Shown here piece by piece: positions 7,431 through 15,907 of a DNA stretch of 30,529 nucleotides. Source of the stretch: a virus. Within the stretch, counting starts at the first letter, position 1. Each line of letters starts with the position of its first letter. Position numbers and translations under genes: made by a program. The notes beneath the pieces are model-generated. The model saw nothing but the letters and a program-made list of their open reading frames with translations, did not search any database and was not told the DNA's origin. The DNA is taken from IMG/VR virus record IMGVR_UViG_3300037485_000830, positions 1 to 30,529 of that record; one strand, written 5' to 3'.

Positions 7431-8576
7431 TTATACGTTACCGAGGTCAGCGAAAATTGCTGATGCTGGCATCATCAAATTTATATTTTCGTAACATTCA
7501 ACCCTTGCTGTGACTAAATTTTGTACAAAATTAGTTCCATTTTCGTAAGAGAATGTAACATTTAATCCTTCAACTTCAACTCTTTCGATGAAATCTCTGT
7601 CAATGATTAATACTTTGTCATCAGTTACCCAAGATGCTTCCAATACTGGAGTACCCCAAATAGTAACACCACCACTACCATTTAAGATAATAGCACCTGC
7701 TCCTGCGTAGTAACCTTTTGCAAATGTAGCGATAATTAAACGTGCCATTTGTGATGGGCTAACTAAAGCGAATGATGCGTTATAGTTTGCGTTTTTAGTG
7801 TTTGCAATTAACTCAACAATTTGTTCAACATCATTTGTTGCAGTCATAGTTGTAACACCAGTTGCTGCACCTGAAACCGTAGAGAAGAATGAAGCGTTTT
7901 CTGCTTTGAAGAAATCTCTTAACAACATTCTTGACAATGTACCTTGCATAAAAGGTAATGATTTAGCAAATTGTTTTGAGTAAGTAGCGTAACCTGCAAT
8001 GTATGCGTTTACGGTCTTAACCTCTGTTAAATCGTAGTCAATTTGTGTTTTAGAAGAACCCTCTGTTTGAGCAGAAATAGAACCCTCTGAACCAGTTTCA
8101 CGATATTGTACATAAGTACCTGTTGCACTCGAAACTGAAGGAACTAAATCTCTAAAGTTCAATGCTTGTGCAGGTAAAATTGCTTGACGATTAGAGTAAC
8201 TTGCTACTGAATCTCCAGTTAATGAAGATGAAAGTAACATATTACCTACTGTTTTTAATTGGATTGTATGAGAACCACCTTGCGACTTTAACGCCTTTTC
8301 GATGTTACCCATTTCATTGTCAGCAGCGTCTGCTAATGCTTCGCCAAAAGATTTAGTTTCTACTTTAGTAGATTTACCTTTAGCAACTAAAGCATCTAAC
8401 TCATCTGCTCTTTCAGTAATTTTAGTGATTTGACCTTTAAGGTTTTCAATCTCTACTGATTTTTCTTCTAATTTTGCGTTAACGTCAGTCTTAACTGCGT
8501 TTACTTTTGAATCGAACTCTACTGACTTCGTTTCGATTTGTGATGCTACTGCATCAACTACGTCTTTAATTTCCAT
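7431..8576 (-). CDS. Major capsid protein, HK97 fold
   Basis: A 381-residue HK97-type major capsid protein. Residues 1 to about 75 form a charged coiled-coil delta domain (IETKSVEFDSKVNAVKTD...), which acts as an internal scaffold and is normally removed by the prohead protease. The body begins near the SFGEAL segment and includes typical features such as YVQYRETGSEGSISAQTEG in the E-loop region and the GGVTIWGTPVLEASWVTDDKVLIID segment near the end of the A domain. The upstream protease gene overlaps its start by 11 bases. An intrinsic terminator follows. Confidence 0.93.
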   Translation of the reverse strand: MEIKDVVDAVASQIETKSVEFDSKVNAVKTDVNAKLEEKSVEIENLKGQITKITERADELDALVAKGKSTKVETKSFGEALADAADNEMGNIEKALKSQGGSHTIQLKTVGNMLLSSSLTGDSVASYSNRQAILPAQALNFRDLVPSVSSATGTYVQYRETGSEGSISAQTEGSSKTQIDYDLTEVKTVNAYIAGYATYSKQFAKSLPFMQGTLSRMLLRDFFKAENASFFSTVSGAATGVTTMTATNDVEQIVELIANTKNANYNASFALVSPSQMARLIIATFAKGYYAGAGAIILNGSGGVTIWGTPVLEASWVTDDKVLIIDRDFIERVEVEGLNVTFSYENGTNFVQNLVTARVECYENINLMMPASAIFADLGNV

Positions 8577-9264
8577 TTTTTAATACTCCTTTTAATAATA
8601 AATAGTTAAATAATTCTTTTGCTTGTGCATCCGTTTCATTTATCGGCTCTAAAATTGGAGTGTTAGCTTCTAACGGCTCATTTTCAAGTGATAATAGTAA
8701 TGATTCTACTGCTTTTAATCGGCTATCTGAATAAGGTAAATTGTACATACTTACCAATAATTCTAAAGCATCCTCTTTTTTATTCTTTACGTTTTGTACT
8801 ATTGCTCTTTCGTTTGCAGCCCAATTTGATAAAAACGAGTATTCCCAAAGTTTTACCTCTGTAATTTTCTCAATCTCATTATCCTCATCTATCTGCTCTT
8901 CAATACTCTTAATCGTTTGAAATCCAATACTTAATTCAGCGTTTAAACCATTAGCAAGGAATAACTTAATGTCCTCGTACATATCTCTACTAACCTCTTT
9001 TTTAAGGTTAAATTGAGTAGTCGTAAGAAGTCCGTAGCTATCAGTTCCATTTATCTCTAATGGTACGCCTAACCCTATTCGAGGGTCGTGGTCTTTTAAT
9101 ACTCTAATACGCTTCTTATTCTCTTGGATGGTCTTTGTGAAAGCACCCTGTACGATTACTTCCCTGTCAGCATCTATGTTATTGTAAACACTTGCATAAG
9201 CTATCACGATACCTTTGGCATCATCTAACTCCTTTATCTCGTGTGATACTTGTTTAAACTGCAT
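8566..9264 (-). CDS. Prohead protease (HK97 family, U35-like)
   Basis: A 232-residue serine protease that matures the procapsid by cutting the capsid delta domain. Catalytic residues fit the herpesvirus-type triad: H59 in KDHDP, S112 in ELSIGF and E141 in KLWEYS. The N-terminal AYASVYNNIDADREVIVQGAF motif is typical. The C-terminal 70 residues are variable and helical. A Shine-Dalgarno-like AAAGGAG lies just before the ATG, which is unusual in this genome. It starts a segment driven by late-type promoter S2. Confidence 0.93.
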   Translation of the reverse strand: MQFKQVSHEIKELDDAKGIVIAYASVYNNIDADREVIVQGAFTKTIQENKKRIRVLKDHDPRIGLGVPLEINGTDSYGLLTTTQFNLKKEVSRDMYEDIKLFLANGLNAELSIGFQTIKSIEEQIDEDNEIEKITEVKLWEYSFLSNWAANERAIVQNVKNKKEDALELLVSMYNLPYSDSRLKAVESLLLSLENEPLEANTPILEPINETDAQAKELFNYLLLKGVLKNGN

Positions 9265-9279
9265 ACTCCTTTATTTACA

Positions 9280-9310
9280 CAAAAATACTAATATTTTTAG
9301 CATTTTACAA
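9280..9310 (-). promoter_or_regulatory. Late-type promoter S2 with palindrome in the spacer
   Basis: On the minus strand TTG (9308-9310) is followed after 20 bases by TATTTTTG (9280-9287). The spacer ends with TGCTAAAAATATTAG (9288-9302), a variant of the palindrome shared with four other structural promoters. It lies 15 bases upstream of the protease ATG. Confidence 0.75.
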
Positions 9311-9320
9311 AATTATCTTT

Positions 9321-11540
9321 TTACCCCGTTGTTACTTCTAATTGTCCAGTTGTTGTACTACCGAATTGTTGAGGGAATACACCATTACCCCAAGTGAAGC
9401 CACCGAACCCTGCCTCAAAGTTTGTTTCTATTGTATTCGTTAAATCTTCGTGAATGTTTACACTTGTCGTACTATTTCTATAATCGAATGTAGCTTCTAC
9501 CATTAAGAATTTTGCAGGTATATCGTAAAACTCCCTTAAAAAGTCAGAGCCACAAGTAGTATCTTCTATTGTCCCACCATCTGCCAGTACTCGTGCCTCA
9601 AATGCACCGTAAACATCTGAATAGATACCTACACTTGATGAACCTTGCACCTCAAAGTATTTAGGGTAAGAAATATCTTCGCCATAAATATTACCCACCA
9701 TCTTGCGAGAAATACCCCTATAAAATGATAATATTTCTTTTGCTACTATTGCATTAAGGTAGTTGAAGTTTTCTTCTGTATGGTCATCAAAATGCCTATT
9801 CCATAAAGCATTACAATAAAAAGTATTTGTTGCACCATCTTTAAGACCTAATGCTCCCTCAAATACATACCAATCTGAATCATTAATACCACCGTGAAAA
9901 TAAGATTGCTTTTCAAGTGTTGCCCTTTCAGGATATAGTGTTGCTATAAATCCTAATTCATCAACGGTTTTATACATCAATGGAGTTATACAAAATCTTA
10001 CATTATCAACATAATATCTTCCATTTGAACTTGTAGATGGGTCATATCTATATTTTAAAAACCTTAAACTATATGTAGGGTTTTGATTTTCAATAGGGAA
10101 GTATTGAGTAAATGTTTTTACTTTTACTAATGGACTTTTTTGTGCAAATACTGGTATCCTCCCCGTATTGCTACTTTGAAAGTTACCACCAATATCTATC
10201 TGTGCTTGTGTTGAGAAATCATAAGTATAATTTTGTGATGTTCTGTACTTTACAAGTTGATAATTAAACCCCTCGCCTACTGAACTTGCTTGTGGCATTT
10301 GCCAAGTATCCATTTCAATATATATAGCCCAAAAATCTGCCATACCTAATGCACTTATTACTGGACTATCATATAAATTAATATCCTGCTTAAAATAGTT
10401 TGATATATCTACTGACCCTGCGTTAGATTCAGCAGATTGTATATCTATTAAGTTTTTATCGTAATTTATACCTGTTCTCTGATATGCAATAGTTCTTACC
10501 GTACTTGTAAATGTACCCACATCATACCAATTCGTATGGCTTAAATCCTCCCCAAATCCATAATTAGCAAGTAGATTTTTAGGAATGTATTTATGTTTAA
10601 ATTGTACTCTACCATAAGGCTTATTTAGCGTTACTATTTGGTTTGTATCTCTCCATACTAAATCAGTTCCACCAGTATTGATACTTGAATTTAAGTTTAT
10701 ATCTCCACTTGAAATATAAGTAGTCGCATAGTCATATAAATCGTATGGTACTAAATTACCAGTTCTTGTTCCAACCTCTGAAACATTTAAAACAGTCCAA
10801 GAGCAATCGTTATTGTCTAAATATAAAATTGCACCAATACTTTCTAATAAGTTTTTAAGTATATCGTTTACGTTTCTTGGTTGGTAAGTAGCCCAATCTA
10901 CTCCATTATATTTTGAAGTGTAAATATCATCTAATCGTATCTCTGTTGTATCGTTGTATAAATTCCAAGCCATCTTATAATTAATAAGATTACCTGCGAA
11001 GTTTACTAATTCAATAATAAAATCCTTTACTTGTATCCCCGTTATTGGGTCGTATGTTGGGCATCTAAAAGCATTATCAGCAGTATATTTTTTACCCTTT
11101 AATACTGAAAGGTTATCTGTTGCCGTTAAGCGATAATAGTAAGCATCTTGCCACTCATACTGAATATCAGAATTAATTAAAAAACCTTGCCACTTTAATG
11201 TGCTTGTCGCTCCGTTATCAGTTATCTCGAATAGTTGAACCCTCCAATTATATTCTAATGTAGCATCAAAAAAAGTTGTAGGTGTTGGTATATCAGATGC
11301 AGCATTTAATGGGTAGAATATATTTATCTCTGCTGAACTTGTTTTAATAGGGCTAAATGCGTTATCTTCTGCACTTCTATAAGTTAGTACAAATGGAGCA
11401 TTAGAGCCTTGCATTTCTACTAATGGATAAGTAATAGCAGTATCTTCTTTTTTAGAGAATAGTACTCTATAATACTTTATTTCAGCATCAGCAGTTTTTA
11501 AAGTATCAAATTCTAAAAAGTATTTATCGTTATAAACCAT
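9321..11540 (-). CDS. Tail tip / tail-associated hub protein
   Basis: A 739-residue protein directly after the tape measure gene, where siphophages encode distal tail and hub proteins. The N-terminal part (FLEFDTLKTADAEIKYYRVLFSK, then LEYNWRVQLFEI...KWQGFLINSDIQYEWQDAYYYRLTATD) and a middle ILKNLLESIGAILYLDNNDCSWTVLNV segment match the general plan of Bacteroidetes-phage tail tip proteins, where a hub core is followed by beta-rich carbohydrate-binding-like domains. I see no peptidase or glycosidase motif. It overlaps the tape measure stop as TAATG. Confidence 0.75.
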   Translation of the reverse strand: MVYNDKYFLEFDTLKTADAEIKYYRVLFSKKEDTAITYPLVEMQGSNAPFVLTYRSAEDNAFSPIKTSSAEINIFYPLNAASDIPTPTTFFDATLEYNWRVQLFEITDNGATSTLKWQGFLINSDIQYEWQDAYYYRLTATDNLSVLKGKKYTADNAFRCPTYDPITGIQVKDFIIELVNFAGNLINYKMAWNLYNDTTEIRLDDIYTSKYNGVDWATYQPRNVNDILKNLLESIGAILYLDNNDCSWTVLNVSEVGTRTGNLVPYDLYDYATTYISSGDINLNSSINTGGTDLVWRDTNQIVTLNKPYGRVQFKHKYIPKNLLANYGFGEDLSHTNWYDVGTFTSTVRTIAYQRTGINYDKNLIDIQSAESNAGSVDISNYFKQDINLYDSPVISALGMADFWAIYIEMDTWQMPQASSVGEGFNYQLVKYRTSQNYTYDFSTQAQIDIGGNFQSSNTGRIPVFAQKSPLVKVKTFTQYFPIENQNPTYSLRFLKYRYDPSTSSNGRYYVDNVRFCITPLMYKTVDELGFIATLYPERATLEKQSYFHGGINDSDWYVFEGALGLKDGATNTFYCNALWNRHFDDHTEENFNYLNAIVAKEILSFYRGISRKMVGNIYGEDISYPKYFEVQGSSSVGIYSDVYGAFEARVLADGGTIEDTTCGSDFLREFYDIPAKFLMVEATFDYRNSTTSVNIHEDLTNTIETNFEAGFGGFTWGNGVFPQQFGSTTTGQLEVTTG

Positions 11541-13249
11541 TATACTAACTTATCTAATCTGCCTTGATAATTTTGCAATACTCCGTATAATTTATCTCCT
11601 CTTATCTCAAAATCTACCGTTCCACTATTACTTGAAGTTGTAACTCCACTGCTCACACGCTGCCCTGGTGCACCACCATTACCACCTAATAACCCTCCAG
11701 TTAAATTGCCAAGTATATTACCGAATAATGTAGTGCCTTTACCCACTGAACTCGCAGCTATTCCAAACCCTCCTAATATTGCTGAAAGTATCGAAGCTAC
11801 TGCAATCGCTGCTAATAGCTTTTTAATCATATTTAATATCGCTGCTCCTAATTCACTAAAGAAACTTGTTCCGTTTGTCATTGCAGCCTCAAACGCTGCC
11901 GTTAATCCATTCCCTAATGTAGATACTAATGCTTGTGCTTGTTCGTTGGCTGCTTCTATTTCTTTATCTATTGGCATCCCTCCACCACTCGTATCATCTC
12001 TTTTAGTATTTAGAAACTTTTGAAATGCTGCTTGTGTTTCATCTGTTTTATTTTTTAAGTCCCCATTAATTAAGTCCCTAAAAAATGGATTGCTTACATA
12101 TTCTTCGCCTAATAAACCTAATGATTTAGGGCTTTCTTTATAAAGGTTAAATAACTCTTTTGCAGTTGCTATTTGTTCTTTAGCACCTTGCATAAGTTCT
12201 AAAGGCTCGGTAAATTGCCTACCTGCTGCTTTTGGTTTTGTTGGTGTTCCAAAAGTTTTAGTTAAATCGCTTTTAGGTGTTTTACTTACTTCTTTATTTA
12301 AGTTTTTTTGTGCTTCTGTTACTGCATCTATTTGAACTTTTAAAAATTGGTTACCCGTTGCTAATGCTAATACTCTTGTTCCAAATTCAGTCCAACTTGA
12401 ACTTTCAAATATCTTTACTGCTTCGTTTGCACCATCTACTATCTGCTTAAAAAATACTCCTATGTTCCCTTTTTGTACTGCTTCAGTAAACGAATTATCT
12501 AATCTATTAATTGATGCTTGTAAATTATCTACATTACCAACTATCTTATCCCCAAAACTCTTATTTAATTCTTCTGCTAATTTTGGCAATAACTCTCCTG
12601 CCATTACTTCTCCATTCTCCAACATCTTGCCAAGTTCGGCAGTAGTTACGCCCATCGCTTTAGCTGCGATATTAAACGCTCCTGGCAATCTTTCTCCTAA
12701 CTGACCTCTTAACTCCTCTGCTTGTACCGTACCCTTTGAAATCATTTGAGCCATTGCATTTAAAGCACCCTTTAAATCATCATTAGATAATTTTAGAACG
12801 GCTGCTGCTTTTGCAACGGATTGAAATATATAATCTGTTTGCTCAAGTGATACATTAGCACTTAAAGCACTTGCTGAGAAGTTTTTATAAGAATCAGAAA
12901 CGGCAATTAAGTTTAACCCATATTGGTTTGCAAAATCTGATAGCTTTTTAAATTGCTCTGCTGCTGCTTCACTACTACCCATAATAGCAGTCATTGAAGC
13001 GTTTATAGAATCTAACTTTAATGCTCTATCAAATGATGCACCTAAAGCACTTGTAGCTGCTTGTAAGCTAACATAGCCTAATACTAAATTCTTTACACTA
13101 TTACCAATCTCGCTAAATGAATTATTGATTTGGTTTGCAGAGGTTTTTGTCTTTGATGCAAATGAGTTTAACTCGGCACTTGCTTTGTCAAGACTAGATT
13201 TTAAATCCTTTATGTCAGCAGTCAGCGATACTATTAATTCCTCTTTCAT
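11540..13249 (-). CDS. Tail tape measure protein
   Basis: A 569-residue protein that sets tail length. The N-terminal 130 residues are helical and coiled-coil rich. A typical tape measure domain lies at about 165-235 (GTVQAEELRGQLGERLPGA...MGVTTAELGKMLENGEVMAGELLPKLAEEL). Hydrophobic, glycine-rich membrane-active segments lie near 470-530 (LLAAIAVASILSAILGGFG, LGNLTGGLLGGNGG). At about 0.15 nm per residue the tail would be roughly 85 nm. The start overlaps the frameshifted chaperone gene by 35 bases. Confidence 0.93.
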   Translation of the reverse strand: MKEELIVSLTADIKDLKSSLDKASAELNSFASKTKTSANQINNSFSEIGNSVKNLVLGYVSLQAATSALGASFDRALKLDSINASMTAIMGSSEAAAEQFKKLSDFANQYGLNLIAVSDSYKNFSASALSANVSLEQTDYIFQSVAKAAAVLKLSNDDLKGALNAMAQMISKGTVQAEELRGQLGERLPGAFNIAAKAMGVTTAELGKMLENGEVMAGELLPKLAEELNKSFGDKIVGNVDNLQASINRLDNSFTEAVQKGNIGVFFKQIVDGANEAVKIFESSSWTEFGTRVLALATGNQFLKVQIDAVTEAQKNLNKEVSKTPKSDLTKTFGTPTKPKAAGRQFTEPLELMQGAKEQIATAKELFNLYKESPKSLGLLGEEYVSNPFFRDLINGDLKNKTDETQAAFQKFLNTKRDDTSGGGMPIDKEIEAANEQAQALVSTLGNGLTAAFEAAMTNGTSFFSELGAAILNMIKKLLAAIAVASILSAILGGFGIAASSVGKGTTLFGNILGNLTGGLLGGNGGAPGQRVSSGVTTSSNSGTVDFEIRGDKLYGVLQNYQGRLDKLV

Positions 13250-13918
13250 TTCTTTTAATTGATTCTAAAATCCTATCTCTATCTGCTTCACTTATCTTTT
13301 TCCTTTTTCTTACTGCTATCTTATCAGTCCATAAAGGCATCAACTGACTTGGTGTTTTTTGATGCTGACGGGATACGTTAGTGTTTAAAATAAAGGAATA
13401 CATTACTCTAAACCTATCCCACTCCGTAGCCTCTTTTCTTGCGTGATGAATTACCAATCTTAAATAATCAACAAAGCGTAAATTCCAAAACTCGTCAGGC
13501 ATTAACCCTAAATTGATAATCGCATTATCTAATAAGTCATCCCAACTTACTTTTTTTTTTCTTCTTCACCCTCTGAACTCATCGCCTTTAATGCCTTTAG
13601 CATTTCATTCGTTAAGTTCACAACGCTATTCATAAATTCTTTGATTACTTGTAATTGGTCGGTGTAACTTACATCATCCATTAACATAATAATCTCATCT
13701 TTTGTTAAGTCAAGTACTTTGCCGTTACTCTTACACCATCCTACTAAGCCACAAAGTATAATATCGGCAGTCATTTCAAGTTGTGAGTAATTCTCATCTA
13801 CCTGCTTAATACTGCCAATATCAGTACCCGTGATTTTAGTATAATGTTCTAATGCGTAATTTGCAAATTTTAACTGCCTTACTTCGTTTCCAAGTTTAAT
13901 CTCGATTGTTCCTGCCAT
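13215..13918 (-). CDS. Tail assembly chaperone, long form made by -1 frameshift (gpGT-like)
   Basis: Ribosomes that slip -1 at A-AAA-AAG (13550-13556, minus strand) near the end of the short chaperone gene continue as KVSWDDLLDNAIINLGLMPDEF... to the stop at 13215, giving about 234 residues. The -1 frame has no stop between the slip site and the T-like domain, and the combined length is an exact number of codons after the slip. This copies the lambda G/GT arrangement located between tail tube and tape measure genes. An internal ATG at 13502 could also start a separate 95-residue product, but homology of layout favours the fusion. Confidence 0.85.
13547..13918 (-). CDS. Tail assembly chaperone, short form (gpG-like)
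   Basis: A 123-residue helical protein (MAGTIEIKLGNEVRQLKFANYALEHYTKITG...) encoded between the tail tube and tape measure genes, where tail chaperones that bind the tape measure protein are found. The last residues, EGEEEKKK, are encoded by a run of ten A's that forms the frameshift site. The ATG overlaps the tail tube stop as TAATG. Confidence 0.85.
   Translation of the reverse strand: MAGTIEIKLGNEVRQLKFANYALEHYTKITGTDIGSIKQVDENYSQLEMTADIILCGLVGWCKSNGKVLDLTKDEIIMLMDDVSYTDQLQVIKEFMNSVVNLTNEMLKALKAMSSEGEEEKKK
13550..13556 (-). other. Programmed -1 frameshift slippery heptamer
   Basis: The minus strand reads A-AAA-AAG in the zero frame, the same heptamer that drives efficient -1 slippage in E. 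coli dnaX. It is part of a ten-A run directly before the stop codon of the short tail chaperone. No strong downstream hairpin is obvious. Confidence 0.85.
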
Positions 13919-14322
13919 TATACAATAGGAGAAATTGTTAATGCTCCAGTTCCTGCGAATGATACCGTACCACTTGCTTTATCCCCTTGAGGTCCAGTGT
14001 AAGTTACGTTATCAACATAAGCAGTTCCTACAAATTGTTTATCTCCAGGTACTCCATTTGTGATTGTGATTGACAAAGCAGTTTTAGCACTCCAAGCAGC
14101 CCACATATCTGCAGCATCCCAATTACTTGAAATGAAATCTACATTGATATCAGCCGTTGCACTCCATTCAGAGTTACCTGCTAAAATTTCTTTCATTCCA
14201 CCACTATCTTTGCTCGTAATTTCGAACATATTAGTTGATGCCGTCAACTCGCAATTAGTTAGCTCTGCAACTACTGTTGAGCCAACCTTGATTACCATTA
14301 AATCGCCATTAAATACAGCCAT
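13918..14322 (-). CDS. Major tail (tube) protein
   Basis: A 134-residue tail tube protein with the typical start AVFNGDLMVIKVGSTVVAELTNCELTAS, a repeated beta pattern, and the EWSATADINVDFIS...W segment seen in TP901-1-like tail tube proteins. Copies stack as hexameric rings around the tape measure. It is preceded by late-type promoter S3 and followed by the overlapping chaperone gene. Confidence 0.9.
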   Translation of the reverse strand: MAVFNGDLMVIKVGSTVVAELTNCELTASTNMFEITSKDSGGMKEILAGNSEWSATADINVDFISSNWDAADMWAAWSAKTALSITITNGVPGDKQFVGTAYVDNVTYTGPQGDKASGTVSFAGTGALTISPIV

Positions 14323-14353
14323 ATCTTTATTTTTTAAATTGTTAAACTTTACA

Positions 14354-14384
14354 CAAAAATACTAAAAATTTTAGCAATATTCAA
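14354..14384 (-). promoter_or_regulatory. Late-type promoter S3 with palindrome in the spacer
   Basis: On the minus strand TTG (14382-14384), 20 bases, then TATTTTTG (14354-14361). The spacer contains TGCTAAAATTTTTAG (14362-14376), identical to that of S4. It drives the tail tube gene with a leader of about 30 bases. Its -33 box is only 4 bases from that of the divergent HNH promoter. Confidence 0.78.
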
Positions 14385-14388
14385 AGTA

Positions 14389-14419
14389 TTGTTTAAATTG
14401 GCTTTTATTCGTATATTTG
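14389..14419 (+). promoter_or_regulatory. Consensus Bacteroidetes promoter for the HNH gene
   Basis: On the plus strand TTG (14389-14391) is followed after 20 bases by TATATTTG (14412-14419). It is the only clear plus-strand promoter with a gene downstream, and it leaves a leader of about 95 bases before the HNH ATG. Confidence 0.82.
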
Positions 14420-14437
14420 TAGAAATAAATATGTATT

Positions 14438-14510
14438 CTTGCAGGTAGATATTTATTATAATTAAGGTAACACTTAATAGTCCCCCTTTATCTGCAAGTA
14501 TTGGGGGATT
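14438..14510 (+). ncRNA. Putative pseudoknotted leader of the HNH gene
   Basis: In order along the leader: CTTGCAG (14438-14444); a hairpin ATTAAG/CTTAAT (14461-14466 with 14473-14478, 6-base loop); TCCCCC (14481-14486); CTGCAAG (14492-14498); GGGGGA (14503-14508). The first and fourth elements pair (7 bp) and the third and fifth pair (6 bp), and these pairings cross, giving an H-type pseudoknot that ends about 10 bases before the ATG. Function is unknown; translational control of the endonuclease is an inference. Confidence 0.5.
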
Positions 14511-14518
14511 TGTATTTT

Positions 14519-14995
14519 ATGGAAATTTGGAAGTTAATTAAAGAGTATAATGGATTATACTATGTATCTAATTTAGGTAATATTAAAAATGCAAAGGGTA
14601 GATTAATGAAACAAGGTATATGTGTTAATGGGTATAAAAAAATAAATTTAAATTCTAATACCTCCTATAAGACTTATAGAACTCATAGATTAGTAGCACA
14701 AGCATTTATCCAAAATGATGATAATTTAGCTTATGTAAATCATATAAATGGCATTAAGACTGATAATAGAGTAGAAAATTTAGAATGGTGTACTCCAAGC
14801 TATAATATTAAACACGCTTTTGGTATTGGATTAAAAGTAGGTTTAAAGGGGGATAAACACGGGAAATCTAAAATATCAAATGAATTAGCACAAGAGATAA
14901 TGAATACTAATTTAAGGGTTTCTGAACTTGTTAAGATATATCCATTGAGTTATACCCAATTAGCAAGGATAAAAAAGGGATTGAGAAATTGTTAA
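14519..14995 (+). CDS. HNH homing endonuclease (NUMOD4-HNH)
   Basis: The only plus-strand gene. From ATG 14519 the product has 158 residues. A NUMOD4 module (EIWKLIKEYNGLYYVSNLGNIKN) covers about 1-45. The HNH nuclease covers about 50-105, with H56 and the NHINGIKTDNRVENLEWC core (N74, H75, N83, N87). A C-terminal helix-turn-helix-like region follows (ISNELAQEIMNT...LSYTQLARIKKG). The frame extends to a TTG at 14501, but that lies in the leader structure. Its stop overlaps that of the convergent tail terminator gene. Confidence 0.92.
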   Translation: MEIWKLIKEYNGLYYVSNLGNIKNAKGRLMKQGICVNGYKKINLNSNTSYKTYRTHRLVAQAFIQNDDNLAYVNHINGIKTDNRVENLEWCTPSYNIKHAFGIGLKVGLKGDKHGKSKISNELAQEIMNTNLRVSELVKIYPLSYTQLARIKKGLRNC

Positions 14996-15435
14996 ACTTC
15001 TTGAATTGTGTGATTAAATCTTATTATTCTACTTATTAATACCCCATCAGAAACCAATTCCTCTAAAGTATTTGTACTTTCCAACTCCGATTTTATCATA
15101 TAAAAATCAGGGCTTAAGTCTAAATATCCTGCTTGTCGGGTTCTGATTATTTCGATAATTTGGTTAGCTATATTACTCGCTTCTTTTTTACCTCCGTATG
15201 CGTTTAGATACTTTATTACTACTCTGCATTCAAAGATTACCTCTTGCCCATAACTTGATTTACTTCCTTCGCCTAATTCCGTTGCAAATACATCGGATAA
15301 AATAACGTAGGGCTGCAAAGCATTAGCTGGGATTGATGAACTATCGTATACAGGTATATTACTGCCATTGTAAGACAAAGAGCCATTAAGGGCTTCGTAG
15401 TACTTTGTTTGTAATATATTGATACAATCTTTCAT
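14992..15435 (-). CDS. Tail completion / terminator protein (DUF3168-like)
   Basis: A 147-residue protein of the kind encoded between the gp10-like protein and the tail tube. Residues 1-20 (INILQTKYYEALNGSL), IPVYDSSSIPANALQPYVILSDV and FECRVVIKYLNAYGGKKEASNIANQIIEII follow the DUF3168 tail terminator pattern; such rings cap the tail tube at the head end. The -7 box TATTTTTG ends four bases before the ATG, implying a leaderless message. The HNH gene now separates it from the tail tube gene. Confidence 0.8.
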   Translation of the reverse strand: MKDCINILQTKYYEALNGSLSYNGSNIPVYDSSSIPANALQPYVILSDVFATELGEGSKSSYGQEVIFECRVVIKYLNAYGGKKEASNIANQIIEIIRTRQAGYLDLSPDFYMIKSELESTNTLEELVSDGVLISRIIRFNHTIQEV

Positions 15436-15439
15436 AACA

Positions 15440-15462
15440 CAAAAATACTAAAAATTTTAGCA
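15440..15462 (-). promoter_or_regulatory. Late-type promoter S4 with palindrome
   Basis: The -7 box TATTTTTG (15440-15447, minus strand) directly follows TGCTAAAATTTTTAG (15448-15462), identical to S3. There is no TTG at 19-21 bases, so this copy is weaker or needs help from a bound protein. It lies four bases before the tail terminator ATG. Confidence 0.65.
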
Positions 15463-15463
15463 A

Positions 15464-15907
15464 TTATATAACTTTTTTAACTAACTGATTTATTGCTTTA
15501 ATAAATTCCTTGCGATATTTGTAATAAGCAGGGAATAAATACGGATGTGCTTTGATTGTTCCTTTACCTGTCTTATAATAACTTGTCGCTATTCGTTTCA
15601 TTTCAGGGGTGTAGCTGCCTTGCATTTGTAAGTAACTTTTTCCAGTTCCAAACTCAAAATATGCTGCCATATCCGAACTCCCTCCGTCCCTTGCTTGAAT
15701 GATAAAAGACAAACCACTATCTGCAGGGTTGCCATCTATTTTAATGTTTGCCCAAGTAACATTAGGTGTATTGCTTTGTGCTTGTGCTTGTATCTTACGC
15801 CCGTACTTCTCCACGTTCATCTTTACACCATCCTCAATAGCTTTACCCTTGCGTTTTATCGCATTTGTTACCGTCTGAACTCCTTGAACTTTTAGATAAT
15901 TACCCAT
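15464..15907 (-). CDS. HK97 gp10-like neck protein
   Basis: A 147-residue protein with the HK97 gp10 signature: an N-terminal KVQGVQTVTNAIKRKGKAIE helix region, AAYFEFGTGK in the middle, and HPYLFPAYYKYRKEFIKAINQLVKKV at the C-terminus. This family acts at the head-tail interface or in tail completion. It overlaps the MuF-like gene stop by one base. Confidence 0.88.
   Translation of the reverse strand: MGNYLKVQGVQTVTNAIKRKGKAIEDGVKMNVEKYGRKIQAQAQSNTPNVTWANIKIDGNPADSGLSFIIQARDGGSSDMAAYFEFGTGKSYLQMQGSYTPEMKRIATSYYKTGKGTIKAHPYLFPAYYKYRKEFIKAINQLVKKVI

Noticed and set aside
13215-13502. Independent 95-residue gene rather than a frameshift product
   Set aside because: The frame is open back to the A-AAA-AAG site with coding character, as expected for a G/GT fusion.
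14420-14995. Group I intron or HEARO-type RNA around the HNH gene
   Set aside because: No split gene flanks it, the tail genes are intact, and the structured leader is far too short.
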